Shown: one piece after another, positions 44,574-56,400 of the stretch
Layout: the number at the start of each line of letters is the position of its first letter
Position numbering within the stretch: the stretch's first letter is position 1
Assembly (NCBI GenBank): GCA_001661515.1
Contig: LUVW01000036.1
Span: 57,749 to 121,748 of the forward strand
Source: Capniomyces stellatus
Lineage: Eukaryota > Kickxellomycota > Harpellomycetes > Harpellales > Legeriomycetaceae
Reading direction: 5' to 3'
Length of the DNA: 64,000 bases
Translations under genes and position numbers: made by a program
The notes under the pieces: generated by a model
Seen by the model: the letters and a program-made list of their open reading frames with translations, nothing else
The model's database searches: none
What the model was told of the DNA's origin: nothing

Positions 44574-46691
44574 CTAATATACTTTGTTGGGCTTGATCTT
44601 TTGAACCTCTTTAATCAGGAATGCCTTCTCGTCTTTAAACTGTTCATCGCTATCCTTGTCGATTTGGAACTTGCCCAAAAAATCAATTAAACGGTCGCGA
44701 TTTTTGCGTAAAATGTCATACACGGGAGCGGTTTTATTTGGATTGGCAACAAAGATCTATATGTTCATGTTTTTATTATGGTTGTGACTTGTGTTTGGTA
44801 AAGATATGCTTGGTGTTTTTTTTCAGTCGAGCATACTCATAATTGCCATTTTTTACATTCTTCTAAAAATTAAACCTTGTCAAGTATCCACAATACAAGT
44901 ATAGGACTAAAGATGTAGCTCAAAATCAAAACCATTCAATACTAAAAAAAAATAGAAACTAAAGCTAATGTAGTTTACCTTGAAAATATGAAACGCTTCG
45001 TATTGGATACTCTTGCTCTTATCTGCCAATGCCAGCATTATAAGCTTTAGATTGTCGCTCTCGCTGATGTACTTTGCCATTATATTGAAGTTCTTTCTTT
45101 CTAAAAGGATCTCGCCTAGCAACTAAGTTTCAAAATCAAAATTTCAGTAAAATAAAATAAAACTCAAAATCACCAACAGTCACAGTATTCTAAACACTTG
45201 GACCAACTCTGAAAGTCGGTGTGGTTGGTGTACAAATCATTACACCTCCTATAATCTTACTTTCAACGACTGTCGCCTAATGACATAATTCTCCGAATTC
45301 AGCAGCCTGGTGTACTTTTCAAAGAACTAAAACAAGAAAGTAAAAAAAAACCATCCATACACACACTCCCCATTAGGTCAACCAGGTATGTACAAATACT
45401 CGGAAATATAATAAATAAACCAAGTAGGCCATTGATTTCCGGGTTCAATTAAACTAAAATCTTACTTGATCATAGTTCTCTGTTAAAAACTTTGCAGCTC
45501 GAGGCTTGAATCTTAGCAAAGAGTCCTATAAAAAGCGAAATTTTAGTCACGTGCTAGGTCTCCATAGTCTCACTCACAAATATAAATACAATGTAGTACA
45601 GCACAGTACAAGTATAGCATTTATGATGGTCCATATCTTACTCTAAAGTTTGCAAACGCGTCAGAAGCAACGTCAAAGTTTGATACTTCGACGTAGTCAA
45701 AGAAGCCGAAATACTCTCGACTGTCCAACACAATATCAACTAATGCCTCGTGCTTCAAGCTCTCCCTTAGCATTGTTCCACAGAACACAGCTGACTCTTG
45801 CTTCTCGTACCTAAATTTGGATAGCCAGTTCAATTAATTGTTTTGACATGGCTGATAATAAGCACAGATGAATTCCAACCGCTGTACTCGCCGTGATGGT
45901 TAGTTAAAACTGTTACCCTTTGATTAGATCTTTTATTATTTTTTCGTGCTTAGACAAGTACTCAATTGTTGGCTCTCGGGTGCCGACTTTACGGCGTAGA
46001 AGTATGCTGTAAATAACTGCAATTTCTTTTTTGGTCTACGTTGAGAAGCGGTATTGATATACATTTCAATGCAATTATTGCCATTAATACACACTCATTA
46101 GCTAAATAAAATTGGCATCCAAATAAAAATAGCTAGTGGAACCAACCTCAAATGAAATTCTGTGAATATTTGGAATCAGAATGGCAAATATATCGTTTGT
46201 GTATATCTCCTGTGATAGTTGTACTATAGCCTCGGTGCCGGAATCGCTATCTATAGCGACAGAAATACCAACAACAAGAAAATGACACATTAGTTTGTTT
46301 ATCCACCACAGCATCCGATCGATTCTTGTTGCTTTGTTGTATCCATTACTATCTTTTTTATAAATCCTTTATTTAAATCTCAGTGTGTTTACTTTTTTTA
46401 TCGGTTCCATTGTCTTGGAGAATGTTTAACATGTTAGAAACACATTTTGTAATTTCTTCATTTGCCTACATGGAATCCAACAATAAAACATGTATATGTA
46501 TGCGTATCCTATCAGTATAACTAGGCCTTGGTACGTGTCGGTGGGTTTAATTCGTGTTATTGGCGTAAAAGTCGTCTTTTTTTTACCTTGACTCTATTTG
46601 ATTCAGAGTTTTCGAGCTTTATTATGGAATCCTTCAAAGACCTTACAATATCTACAGGGCCCTTTTGTTTATTTTTGAATAAGAAATTCAT
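44574..46691 (-). CDS. HYM1: MO25/Hym1 scaffold protein (RAM pathway)
   Basis: Nine exons: 46691-46587, 46465-46393, 46250-46147, 46035-45917, 45810-45642, 45525-45466, 45326-45261, 45122-44979 and 44756-44574. They total 1023 bp, 340 residues; human MO25 has 341. Every phase fits and all eight introns end in TAG. Recognisable blocks in order are [112 protein letters not shown] and [10 protein letters not shown]25 is a helical-repeat scaffold that activates germinal-centre kinases; in fungi it works with Kic1 and Cbk1 in morphogenesis and cell separation. The open frames are all short because the exons are short. Confidence 0.96.
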
Positions 46692-47483
46692 TATCCTCTC
46701 CGCTACCTATTCGCTTGCTTTATGTACTTTATAAAGAGTCGGTGATGACTACACGTTATTTCACAGTTGAATTTTTTTTTTTTACTTTTAAAAAATCGTA
46801 GCTAGAAACTCGAAAGTACAACTTAAAAAAGGCTAAAAAAATAAAAAATAAAAATAAAACCCAAACTAAAAGACTAAATAGAATCAAGCCAGGTTAAACT
46901 AAAATAAACCAAGTAGGGCTGTTTTGGGGACTGTATTGATTTATACGAGGCTTGTTATTTTCACAAATTTTGGTTTATTCAGGAAATTCGTGAAAGCTTG
47001 GAATATTTCGAGATACAAACGGATCTACTAAAAAGTAAACAAAAGCACAGCTTGTATTGTAAAGGATTTAGGAGAGCAGCTTAGCTTTATGACTGTTTCA
47101 ACGCAATTGCTATAGCAGTTTTTATTGGCAATGTTGGTTTTGCAATTTACAAATTTAAACACGAATATTTAATTTATTCAAGATAGTTAAAAACAAAACG
47201 ACAAAACGACTTGATTACAAAGCTATGAATACCAATTATGTAAAACAAACTATTTGAAATAGCAAAGATAAAGGCAAATAAATTAACAATATATTTATAG
47301 TGCAAGGGAACCTTGTTGCGAAGATAGCGTAAAACGCACAATTATACAACCTCTCCTCATCGCACGAGTCAATATCAACTAACAGCCAACCTATCGCCTT
47401 CTCCTCACCAGTCTGTGGTAATTTTATTTTTCCACTCTGCATTACCAACGGAGAATGCTCCTCGATTATTTGGCTTATGGCGA
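46692..47483. other. MO25 5' flank with a coding-like open frame
   Basis: A minus-strand frame at about 47315-47500 is open and reads as acidic, varied protein (GEEKAIGWLLVDIDSCDEER). It overlaps by a few bases, in another frame, the gene described at 47484-47737. The rest is AT-rich and unassigned. Confidence 0.45.
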
Positions 47484-47737
47484 CTACTCTCCTCTCTTGT
47501 ATTCATATATACATTTATATCGATAGATCCCCTTTGAATACCCCTGCTTTACTAGACAAGCTTTCTCAATCAGCTTTTGTTCTTGTACCAAAGTCAAATA
47601 TGGCCAATTACTGATACTCTACGTTTGTATATCTAATCGCAAAGCACGTTTTAGCTATATTTACTCTAAATTCAACAAAAACATACACTGGTGCTATACT
47701 GTGCACACCCAGCAGTAGGCCATATCCTCTTTAACAT
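47484..47737 (-). CDS. Possible mitochondrial-targeted small protein, two exons
   Basis: Exon 1 (47737-47687) encodes MLKRIWPTAGCAQYSTS, an amphipathic basic start with a YSTS end like a mitochondrial presequence. Donor is GTATGT, the 68-bp intron ends in TAG, and exon 2 (47618-47484) continues in frame with SISNWPYLTLVQEQ to KRGE and a stop: 61 residues. The coding-looking frame just downstream (VVAISQIIEEH onward, to about 47315) is shifted by one base relative to exon 2. Either the gene ends here, or a frameshift, a sequencing error or an unseen intron separates it from the rest. I do not recognise the protein. Confidence 0.4.
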
Positions 47738-48000
47738 TGACTGGTTTTATAATAGTCCACTTGTATTAACTTTGGTAGGTTATAGCTCAAACATAAGACA
47801 CGAAAGCCTAAAAATGCAAAGGCACCAATATGACTTTTTTTTATTATTGAAATCCTGATCCGTTTTTAATTACTCTAGATATAATCAATGTAGCACAGGT
47901 TTGGACTTTTTATAAAAAGATTAAATCAATAAAGAAGAATCATTAATTTAGCACTATTGGAAATACGGGTTTTAGTGCATCAAGCACCGCTCATGTTTTG

Positions 48001-48879
48001 CTAAAAGCCGAAGGGTTTTCCTTTTTTAGGCGGTCCAATTTTACAAGGCTCTAGTGTGTTGCTTAATAGATTCCCAGGCTTTGGGTTAGGTACTCTAGTT
48101 CCAAAATTACAATCACCCACTTTATTACTGGCCCAATACCTGCAGTAATCCTCTTTAGGGTACATGACGTCGCCTCCGACAAAGATAGGTTTTTTTGCTG
48201 GCGTGCTCTCGCCGCCCTCGATATTTATGTCACTGCAGCCATAATACTCACCAAAGCTCTTATTCGGTTGATTGTAAAAGACACCTCCTCCATACCACAT
48301 CCACTGAATTGTGTACAAACCGTCTGCTACATTTCCAGGAAGCATAATCTCAGTTGAGCACTCCTTTGACCCAGGACCACTAAGTTTGCCGTGTGCTGTG
48401 TCAAGCGGTTTATCAGGCCCGCAGTTTGTCTCATGACATGTGTACTTTATTACGTTCTTGTTGAACTCGTCCCAAGAATCCGATTTTTTAAATTCTGATA
48501 TCGCTATTCTTATAAACCCGCCTGGGTCTACAAGTATAATCATTCATAACAAAACTTAAACTCAAATTTCATTGAACAATACACTATTTTTAAAATAATA
48601 AATTGCCTATATATAAATATTGAATGTTTGTTTACGGTTTAGCCTGTTCCATTTTACTGTAATGTTTTGCCCGCGCTTAACTACCATGGGGGGCATATAT
48701 TTATGCTTAGAAAGTTGAGACTCCTTAGTATCTTCACAAGGTCCTTTACACCCTTGACCTGCTCCACAAACACCCCATGTCTTTGTATTGCCTCTGGGCT
48801 GAGGGTATTTAAGCATTCCATGACTTGCAACTGAAACAAACGTAGCTGTCAAAGCCAGTATTTGTTTACTGAAACGCAT
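48001..48879 (-). CDS. Secreted LPMO-like protein
   Basis: Two exons, 48879-48636 and 48527-48001, give 256 residues; the 108-bp intron has donor GTAAAC and acceptor TGTAG. The signal peptide (1-19, ending VASVAS-like) leaves His20 as the mature N-terminus (HGMLKYPQPRG), the hallmark of lytic polysaccharide monooxygenases, where this histidine holds copper. Splicing creates NRLNHPGGFIRIA, and its His is a candidate second ligand. Many Cys pairs, YTCHETNCG, FGEYYGCSD and CRYWASN fit the family of secreted LPMO-like proteins of early-diverging fungi. Oxidative cleavage of chitin or cellulose is known for LPMOs; the substrate here is not deducible. The basic Pro/Lys/Gly tail (PPKKGKPFGF) is unusual. 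Confidence 0.8.
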
Positions 48880-51769
48880 TTATATCTATAAACCTGCTTT
48901 ATAATTCTTTTTCTTTTTTTTGCAAACGGTATATCGTTGAGGTGATTATTTTTGGCGCCAAAACTTGTTTCTTTGCTTTCTTGTCGAGTTTTTCTTCTTT
49001 TTTTAAAGAAAAGGGAAAGTGCAATTTGTCGTTAATGAATCCAGTTCTATATTTTAGGTGTTGTAAAACAGAGCAAGTCGTTGAGAATATATTGATTATT
49101 TTTTTTGTGTGTACTATAGATATAATTGAAATATACCCCCCCCCCCCTCCCCGTAAATTACAATACGGTATTACAAGTGTGTTTGTGAAGATATACTAAG
49201 CTTAGCAAGTGTTTTATGTTGGAGTCTTTATACTTGGTAAAGTATTAGAAAATATCCCTACCTTTGGCGACTTTAGTGAGCAGCAATAAATTATCTACAA
49301 GTTTATTTATCCTTCCTGTGTATATATATAGCTCGATAAAAATATGAGGAAACTACATGTACTTTTGTTCGTTTTGATATCCGAAAGTCGTGGATGTGCT
49401 ATTTGTCATGTATAAATAAATATATCGGTGAGGAAAATGTTAATTTTAAGCTTATTTTTTAAGAAAGTATGAGTCGTATTTGCAACGATTGATCACGGTC
49501 TAACTTTATGGCTTACAAAGCTTTATTTTTCTACTAATAAATATTTGGTGTTTTGTTGGACCGCTTTGTATTGACATAGTTTGGCTATTTTATGTCATTC
49601 GCTTTTTGTTGGCTTGTAGATTGAAAAATATCCTTTACTTTGGGCAAAATAGAGTGCATTCTCAAACTTTAATAAATTTCTTTAATTATATTGTTTGTAC
49701 TCGAGCATATGAATAAATGCTTGGGATCGTATTCCACAATAACTAACGTGTATTGATTATGCGACCTTTATCTCGTTAGTAAATAGAACATCCAAGGTTT
49801 CCTGTAGCGTTTATTTAATTTGTGTTTTGATTGGTGGTGTTTGGTGTCTAGTTTAAAGCGTTAGGGTTATTCAGTTGATTGTGCAAGCTAGTGGGTATAA
49901 TGGCTGTGACATTGTTCATAATTTTTGAACTAATGACCATTGAATGTGGCTTTGATTGTGTTAAAGAATTGAATTTATACCTTCTAGATTACAGCTAGCC
50001 CGACTAGTATAAATTATAATAATGCTGCAAGCACAAGCTAATATAAAGTCTCGTCATACGATGATACATAAACGGCACCATATACAGTATAATAACAAAA
50101 CCTGGCGCCATTGGTAGTGTTTCCTAACAGGATTGAAATCCATTTCTGAACACTCCTCTACTTGCGTTATAGGTATTATATTCAATTCTCATGCCTATAC
50201 ACTCATTACTTATTGACTATAATCTTATAAAAAGAATGGGTGATATAGTACATGTTATATTACAAGCAAGTCCACTAAGATTTCCAACATCCAAATTGGA
50301 CCTTTTCTCTGTGTTTATAGCCCCTGTCGTTTTATAATATTATCATTAATAGAAATAAGGTGTATTGATATAGACACTCCCAATTAGAAGGAATGTCATT
50401 TTACACCTAGGACTGTTTTAAAGCCAATACAGGGCCTGGTATTGGAGAACAATACATTTACTTAATAGGAAATGTGACGGATGGTATGATATATAAGCGA
50501 GTGATATGGCTTTGTTTAAAAAATACAACATTACTTACTCTTGAAATAAAATTACGTGTGCTGGGTTTCTGAAAGTAGTGTAAAAGCAGGCCGCGTACTG
50601 TACAATAACAAAGTAATACAAAGATGATGATTTAGTAGGATTTTATGTCTTGACTAACTGTGAAAAATTGAAATGATGAATGGTTGTGGTAATTGTTTGA
50701 TGACAATGTTGTAAATAAATGCGGTATGAACAGGTTGTGCTTATAGATTGAAGATCGGTTTATGAACGCACAGCACTTAGTGGTACCGCCATTGACTTTA
50801 TATACAACGTACATTGTTGCATCTCGATTTGTTTATCGATGAAAGGAATAAAAATGAAAAGATATAACAGAAATAGATACAGCCAGATTCTTGAAAATTT
50901 GTATTGATAAAATTTAGGCTTTCAACGGCTGTTGGAGGAATGAATGATAGCTTAAGTATATATTACTGAGACGAAATAAAGGCGCAATTTTACCCTTGCA
51001 AAACTTTTTTGATAGGTCAAAATACCATAATGCTTACTTTTTAGCCATAATTACATGTTAGTGACTCGTACAGTCTGATTTAGTGGTATATTTTATTAAC
51101 TGAGGGGGCTTCAAGGAGCTGAGATTGCGTTTAAGCGGCTGGGTATACCATGTACCATGAGAGGATATTACGTGATCATTTATGTTGCAACATTTAAGAT
51201 GCTTAGAGGATTGTTGTTTATACACCATTTCAACCATAAATTATGTCGAAAAGCGTGTTGCATGATTTTATTTTTTTTCGACTTTCTTTGATTTTTATGA
51301 TTTTTTTAAAAAAAGGTTAGACAGCTAACAAAGAACGAAAGATAGTTTAAAAAAACTGTACTAAAATCAAGATCATAGAGTAGAGCACGAACACAGTATA
51401 TCGGCGTGCAAAGACACCAATTATGTTGGTTTGAGGCTTGGACTTTTGGGTCAATCAGCCAACACGCTAACAAAGTAGTTAAAAGATGTGCATAAATAAA
51501 AATGCAAAAAAAGCGAATTAAAACTCAAAATGGAACCATAAATATATAAAGACAAGTGATAACACTGATGATACCATTTTATTATTAAGTGTAAACAAAG
51601 TATATAAACACTGGCCAATTAAGGAGATGCTATAACTAAGTTACTCAGAACAGCAAAAGTACTAATACTGATGGTTTAAAAGCGGAATAATAAATGTAAT
51701 CAAAATTAGAAATCAAACTTCAAATATGCGGATGAGATTGCTCTTAAAATATGGACTAGATTCGCGCAT
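48880..51769. other. Long intergenic region
   Basis: No gene supported. A run of 12 C lies at 49136-49147 and a T7A7 palindrome at about 51301-51314. Open frames are short and show no recognisable protein. The 3' flank of LAS1 (51500-51769) is A-rich on plus. Confidence 0.6.
49136..49147. repeat. Run of 12 C
   Basis: Uninterrupted C12 followed by TCCCC in AT-rich intergenic DNA. Confidence 0.97.
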
Positions 51770-53485
51770 TTAGCCCGAGTCGGAAGTAGAAGATGTCTCT
51801 GATTCGGAGTCTGATTGAACCTCACACTCGGATTCAGGGTCTGATTCAAGCTCCGACTCTGATTCTGACTCGGAGTAGTTGTAAAATTCTGGCAGACTCA
51901 AATTGGGCAGCTGACCATTTGGCAATGTACCGATTGGGCTGTTCGCCCAAGCTTTAGAGGCCATGGTATTGTGGTGGCTAGTATTAATACTAGAGGCCGG
52001 GTTAGCATCACAGACGGGGTTTGTAGCGTTTGATCCTGAGTCAGTTTTTGGCTGGGATATGATAAACTGCTTTGATCTGGTTTGTAGCTCAGCTTGGAAG
52101 CTGGTCATTTCATCCATGATTGATTCAATGTTGACTGTGTCTACTTTTGCTTTTTTGGTGGATATTTTATCAGTATCGCTGCTCTCTACAGAATGCGCAG
52201 AGTTGAGATCTGCCAAAAACAGCTGACGCAGGTATTTGAGGAACGGCTTCAATTCATTGGCTAAATCAGAGTCGAATTTGCAAAGCAGTTTGAGTATGGA
52301 CCTTGAAAATATGTTTGGGTGGCGCAAACAGGATTCCAAAAGAACCTCGTGGTTTATGTTTACAAATCCTACTCTGTTGTGCTTCGAAATCGATTGTGTA
52401 TTCTGCGACTCTACAAACAGGGTGACCCAAGCAACGTATGTACAACCAATAGATGTTTCGGCCTCGCTGGCCTCCAGCTTTCTTTTGCTGGTGCTGTTTC
52501 TGGTACCACTGTCCTGGTGATGTTCCTGGTATAAAAACGAAAACGCCGAATCGGTCGGGAACGCATCTTCAGCCAAGGCTCCAGTGTTTTTCATATTACC
52601 TATCCTCTCCATAATCGACGCCATCAGTCTGTTCATAAAATATCCTTTTCCCCAAGTAAGTTGCCATGCCTGAAACAATGGCAAAAACATTTCAACTGTT
52701 TCCTTTTTTAGCTTGCAATTAGCAAAGCTTGGTCTTACTGAAATATCACGGGGAACAAGCAGGTCCAGCTTTGGGTCTAAAAGTAGAGGTATAAGTATTG
52801 CCACAACAGCATCTCTGTGCAACAAGCCTCCGAGCTGTGTAATTACTGACAAATACTCTTCCTTTTCCTTTTTTATCTTGTACTTTTCTATATTCTGGCT
52901 TTCCAACGCCAAGTAGCTGCTTCTGAGCTTTTTGTATCTACACAGACACTCGAATATTCCTCGAATAGCCTCATTCTTGGCTTCGTCGTTTCTGCTGTTC
53001 AGACTCCAATACTCTCTATACATGTACTCTAAACAAACCCTACACCCTATTCTAAGTAAATTCAAGCTTGGCAATGCCTCGTGCGTAGCCGCATGTCTCA
53101 ATTCCACCAACCAAGAAGGCAATCCCAACCTTTCTGCAAGAACCCACAGCGACATTGCGTATAGACCCTTTTGTTCCTGATCAACAAGCAGATTCACAAA
53201 CCTAATTAGCGCCAGCCCATACATTAATCTCAACTCGGTATCGCTCAGCTTGCTTTTTACCCTCCTTCCATCTTTGCCCTTATTTCCAAAATCCCTCAGC
53301 CACACCTCAACTAATTGAGAAGTTACATCAATCGCCAATGGAATCTTTCCTCTACACTTCCACACCTTCACTCGCTCCACGCCCTCGCGTCTTTTTTCAA
53401 GCAAGCTCTCTGGTGCATACAATAGCTCCCCCAACTCCGAGAACTCGATCCCGCTTGACCAAGGAACTAGCTTTGGTGCTTGCAT
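51770..53485 (-). CDS. LAS1: Las1 pre-rRNA-processing endoribonuclease
   Basis: Single exon, 571 residues. The N-terminal Las1 domain begins LVPWSSGIEFSELGELLY and contains the HEPN nuclease motif in LPSWLVELRHAATHEALPSL, with Arg130 and His135 (RHAATH) as catalytic residues. Las1 pairs with the Grc3 polynucleotide kinase and cuts ITS2 of pre-rRNA during 60S subunit assembly in the nucleolus. The middle is helical; the C-terminus is a strongly acidic Ser/Glu tail (SESESESELESDPESE). The ATG gives the conserved start MQAPKLVPWSSG, and the sequence upstream is T-rich on plus. Confidence 0.94.
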   Translation of the reverse strand: MQAPKLVPWSSGIEFSELGELLYAPESLLEKRREGVERVKVWKCRGKIPLAIDVTSQLVEVWLRDFGNKGKDGRRVKSKLSDTELRLMYGLALIRFVNLLVDQEQKGLYAMSLWVLAERLGLPSWLVELRHAATHEALPSLNLLRIGCRVCLEYMYREYWSLNSRNDEAKNEAIRGIFECLCRYKKLRSSYLALESQNIEKYKIKKEKEEYLSVITQLGGLLHRDAVVAILIPLLLDPKLDLLVPRDISVRPSFANCKLKKETVEMFLPLFQAWQLTWGKGYFMNRLMASIMERIGNMKNTGALAEDAFPTDSAFSFLYQEHHQDSGTRNSTSKRKLEASEAETSIGCTYVAWVTLFVESQNTQSISKHNRVGFVNINHEVLLESCLRHPNIFSRSILKLLCKFDSDLANELKPFLKYLRQLFLADLNSAHSVESSDTDKISTKKAKVDTVNIESIMDEMTSFQAELQTRSKQFIISQPKTDSGSNATNPVCDANPASSINTSHHNTMASKAWANSPIGTLPNGQLPNLSLPEFYNYSESESESELESDPESECEVQSDSESETSSTSDSG

Positions 53486-56400
53486 TTGTTTGCGTTTGTA
53501 TTATGTAGTTTGTACTAATTGTACCTATTTTTACGCCAAGTTGTGCTTTTACTTTGCTTTGCTTGTTTAGCTTTTAATATTGATTTGTTTCTTTTATTTC
53601 ATCTTTTAATGTAAAGTTTTTTTTTCCGTCTAATAGTTCGAAAATAGAGCGCAAAATGTTATTGGACCAATCTCGAGAATTCAACGCTAAAATTTTTTTC
53701 AAACAATTAAGCGTTCAACTTTTTTTAAAGAAAATTTTGGTCCAACTTGATTTTACCTTGTTTTATTGAAATAGTCCAACTTGATTTTACTTTGTTTTTT
53801 TTTAATTAAAGTCTAGAGGAATTGTTTTGTTCAGCTATTCGCTTTACTTTTACCAACACTCGCAGAGCAAATTTAAAAGCTTGCACCAAATCAAAAATAA
53901 TCCAAAAAAAAAAAACGATTAAAAAGAAAAGTAAATTTTCAATAAATAAAATAAAATAAACCAATACATTTAGCCCTAATATGCAGACCAACTTTAACCA
54001 ACTTGGTTCTGGAGCTCCAAAGTGACATAACCCCAATAAAAACAATTATGTTCAGAAATAAAAAAAGTCTTTTATTCACTCTCAAAAGTTCTACCAACAC
54101 CAAACTGGCAAATACATAATGCCAGGTTAAATAATGGCAACACCGGCCATTAGAGTACATGGACATTAAGCCAATAAAAAACCAAGCTCAAAGCCGAAGC
54201 GCCAATAACCAAAACATCCAAAGCTGATGCACTAAGCCATGGTTTTTAATAGTGGTATTGCAGTGTAATTTTAACAGGATTTATCATTGAATAAACGAAC
54301 CGCAAGCTACAAATAAAGACACTTGTATTTCAAGACGAGTGTTCTATGATTTAGTTGGAGCCACCTTTACATATTTCATGTGAGAGTCACTTGGGAATCC
54401 TAAACGCAAGATTGCAAATGTGAAAAGGAACTAAGTCACCAAAATAGGGCCAAATAATGATTACTAATATGATTAAGCCTGATTCAACTCTATTCCTCAA
54501 AACCACCAACAGATTCGCTAAACTTCACCAACCTATAATACGCATTAATTAATATTGAATTAACCTATGATACGCTATAGCAGTTTGCGTGCTGGAGAGG
54601 AACTTTTATGAAGTGAAAAGGAGTTAAGCGGGCTTTAACTTTAACTTTGATTTTGTCTTTTTTTCTTCTTTTGCCAACTTTTTAATCTAACTATATTTAC
54701 AAAAAATAGGATAAATAAAAACGAGCATGCTGACTTCAACCAACTTATGGCTCAGCTAAATATCGATAATTACTAATCGATTTGTAGTCAACGCATAGCC
54801 AATTACTTATAAAGCAAATGCTTTTTTTTTTTTTTGAAAGCTAGTTCTGTTGTTTCAATGTTTAGATTCCTGGAGTACTGAATCATTTGTTTATAGACAA
54901 AATTATGGTGATTTTAAAGTAACCCACTAGATAGATACAGCATACATTGTAATTGTATACTAAACTAAGGAAAACGTAATAAACCTAACAAACTAAAACA
55001 ATACAACTATACCAATTATCAATCTGTTCAAAAAAAAAAACCAACCTAAAGCCAATAAAAATAACCAGTTTAATCGGTATTACCAATAAAAGTACTGGCG
55101 CTTTCTTTTTTATTATTAACTTGAAGCCCCTATTTGGTTTATAAACATCGGAACTGGACGAAACGCTTTTTACAAATACACTTTCAACTACAGGATATCC
55201 CAGCTTAGCTATTATATCGAACCATAAACTATTACTATTTCAATAGCGCAATAGCAAGCTGAAGCTACTAGACCGAACGCATTAGATAAAACCAGAGCAC
55301 AATATTTCCAACTTGGTCAGCTTTGTTATGTTTGTAACATTTTATTTTTACAGCCTATAATCAATAAACGTGTAGCGCGGATAAATAGTGCACATGGTGT
55401 ATTAACAGGATGTAATTGACGATACCAACAAAAATATTCTGTCCAAGCGATAGTGCACGTACACATTATGGGTATGTAAATACCTGACTATTCGTATAAG
55501 TTATAAATATTTACATAAATATCGGAGTCTACTAAATTTCATTTATCAACTAATCCAGCAAATACAAATTAGTCCAAACAAAGATGACCCGCAGAGTTTA
55601 GAGCACTTTGTGACACCAAATAGCTTTAGGGGTAAATATGTATAATCTGGATGTCGTTTTTTGTGGCTGTTAAGTGGGTGTGTTGTACAAATATACGTTT
55701 TTGTTTGTTTTAGCTCAAAAGCAAGCTTTACGTTATTTAATAAATTAAACGGGTATCATACATAGTTAACTCAATAAAACGTTCTTGTAAGTTTGGCTGG
55801 TGCATATTTGTTTGCTTTTAGCCGGTTTAGTTTTTATGCCGTGTTCAGTCAATAAAAATAAAACGTGTTGTAAGCAATTGGTGGTGATTTTACGTCAAGT
55901 GCTTACTAATTTGATGGTTGTTGGTGACCAGCCTTAATATATGTTGCGTGTATTCACAAAGTGATAAGGCCATGTAGATCAAGGCCAGGTGGATATTTGA
56001 TAGCAATAGTCATTTTAATTTGCGTAAAGATAAATGTGAGTAATCATGGGAAGCTAAATAGTGAAAATTGGGGAAATAATCTCCCTAATTTTGAATGGTT
56101 TGCTTATCCCCTTGCTTCACAGTAAAGTTAGTTATTTCAAAAAAATAAAATAAAAACAAACTGTTTTTTTTTGCTTACTAAAATACGTTGTTGAATAAAG
56201 AAAAGCAAAGTAAGGCGAAATAAGTAATAGGCCAAATGGATCAACAATACAAAGTGATTCAAATCATATAGAAAAGACAAGGTATGTGTAATTGTTGAAA
56301 TCAGGTTGAGAAATGAGCATGAAAACATCTCACTTTTTTTGTTTTGGTGTTGTTATTATTGTGCATGTATTAAATGCAGCTCACCAGAAGCCAAATTGAG

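Noticed and set aside
48892..48903. TATAAAGCAGGT just upstream of the LPMO-like gene
   Set aside because: It lies only 13 bp before the ATG, so it cannot act as a TATA box for that start.
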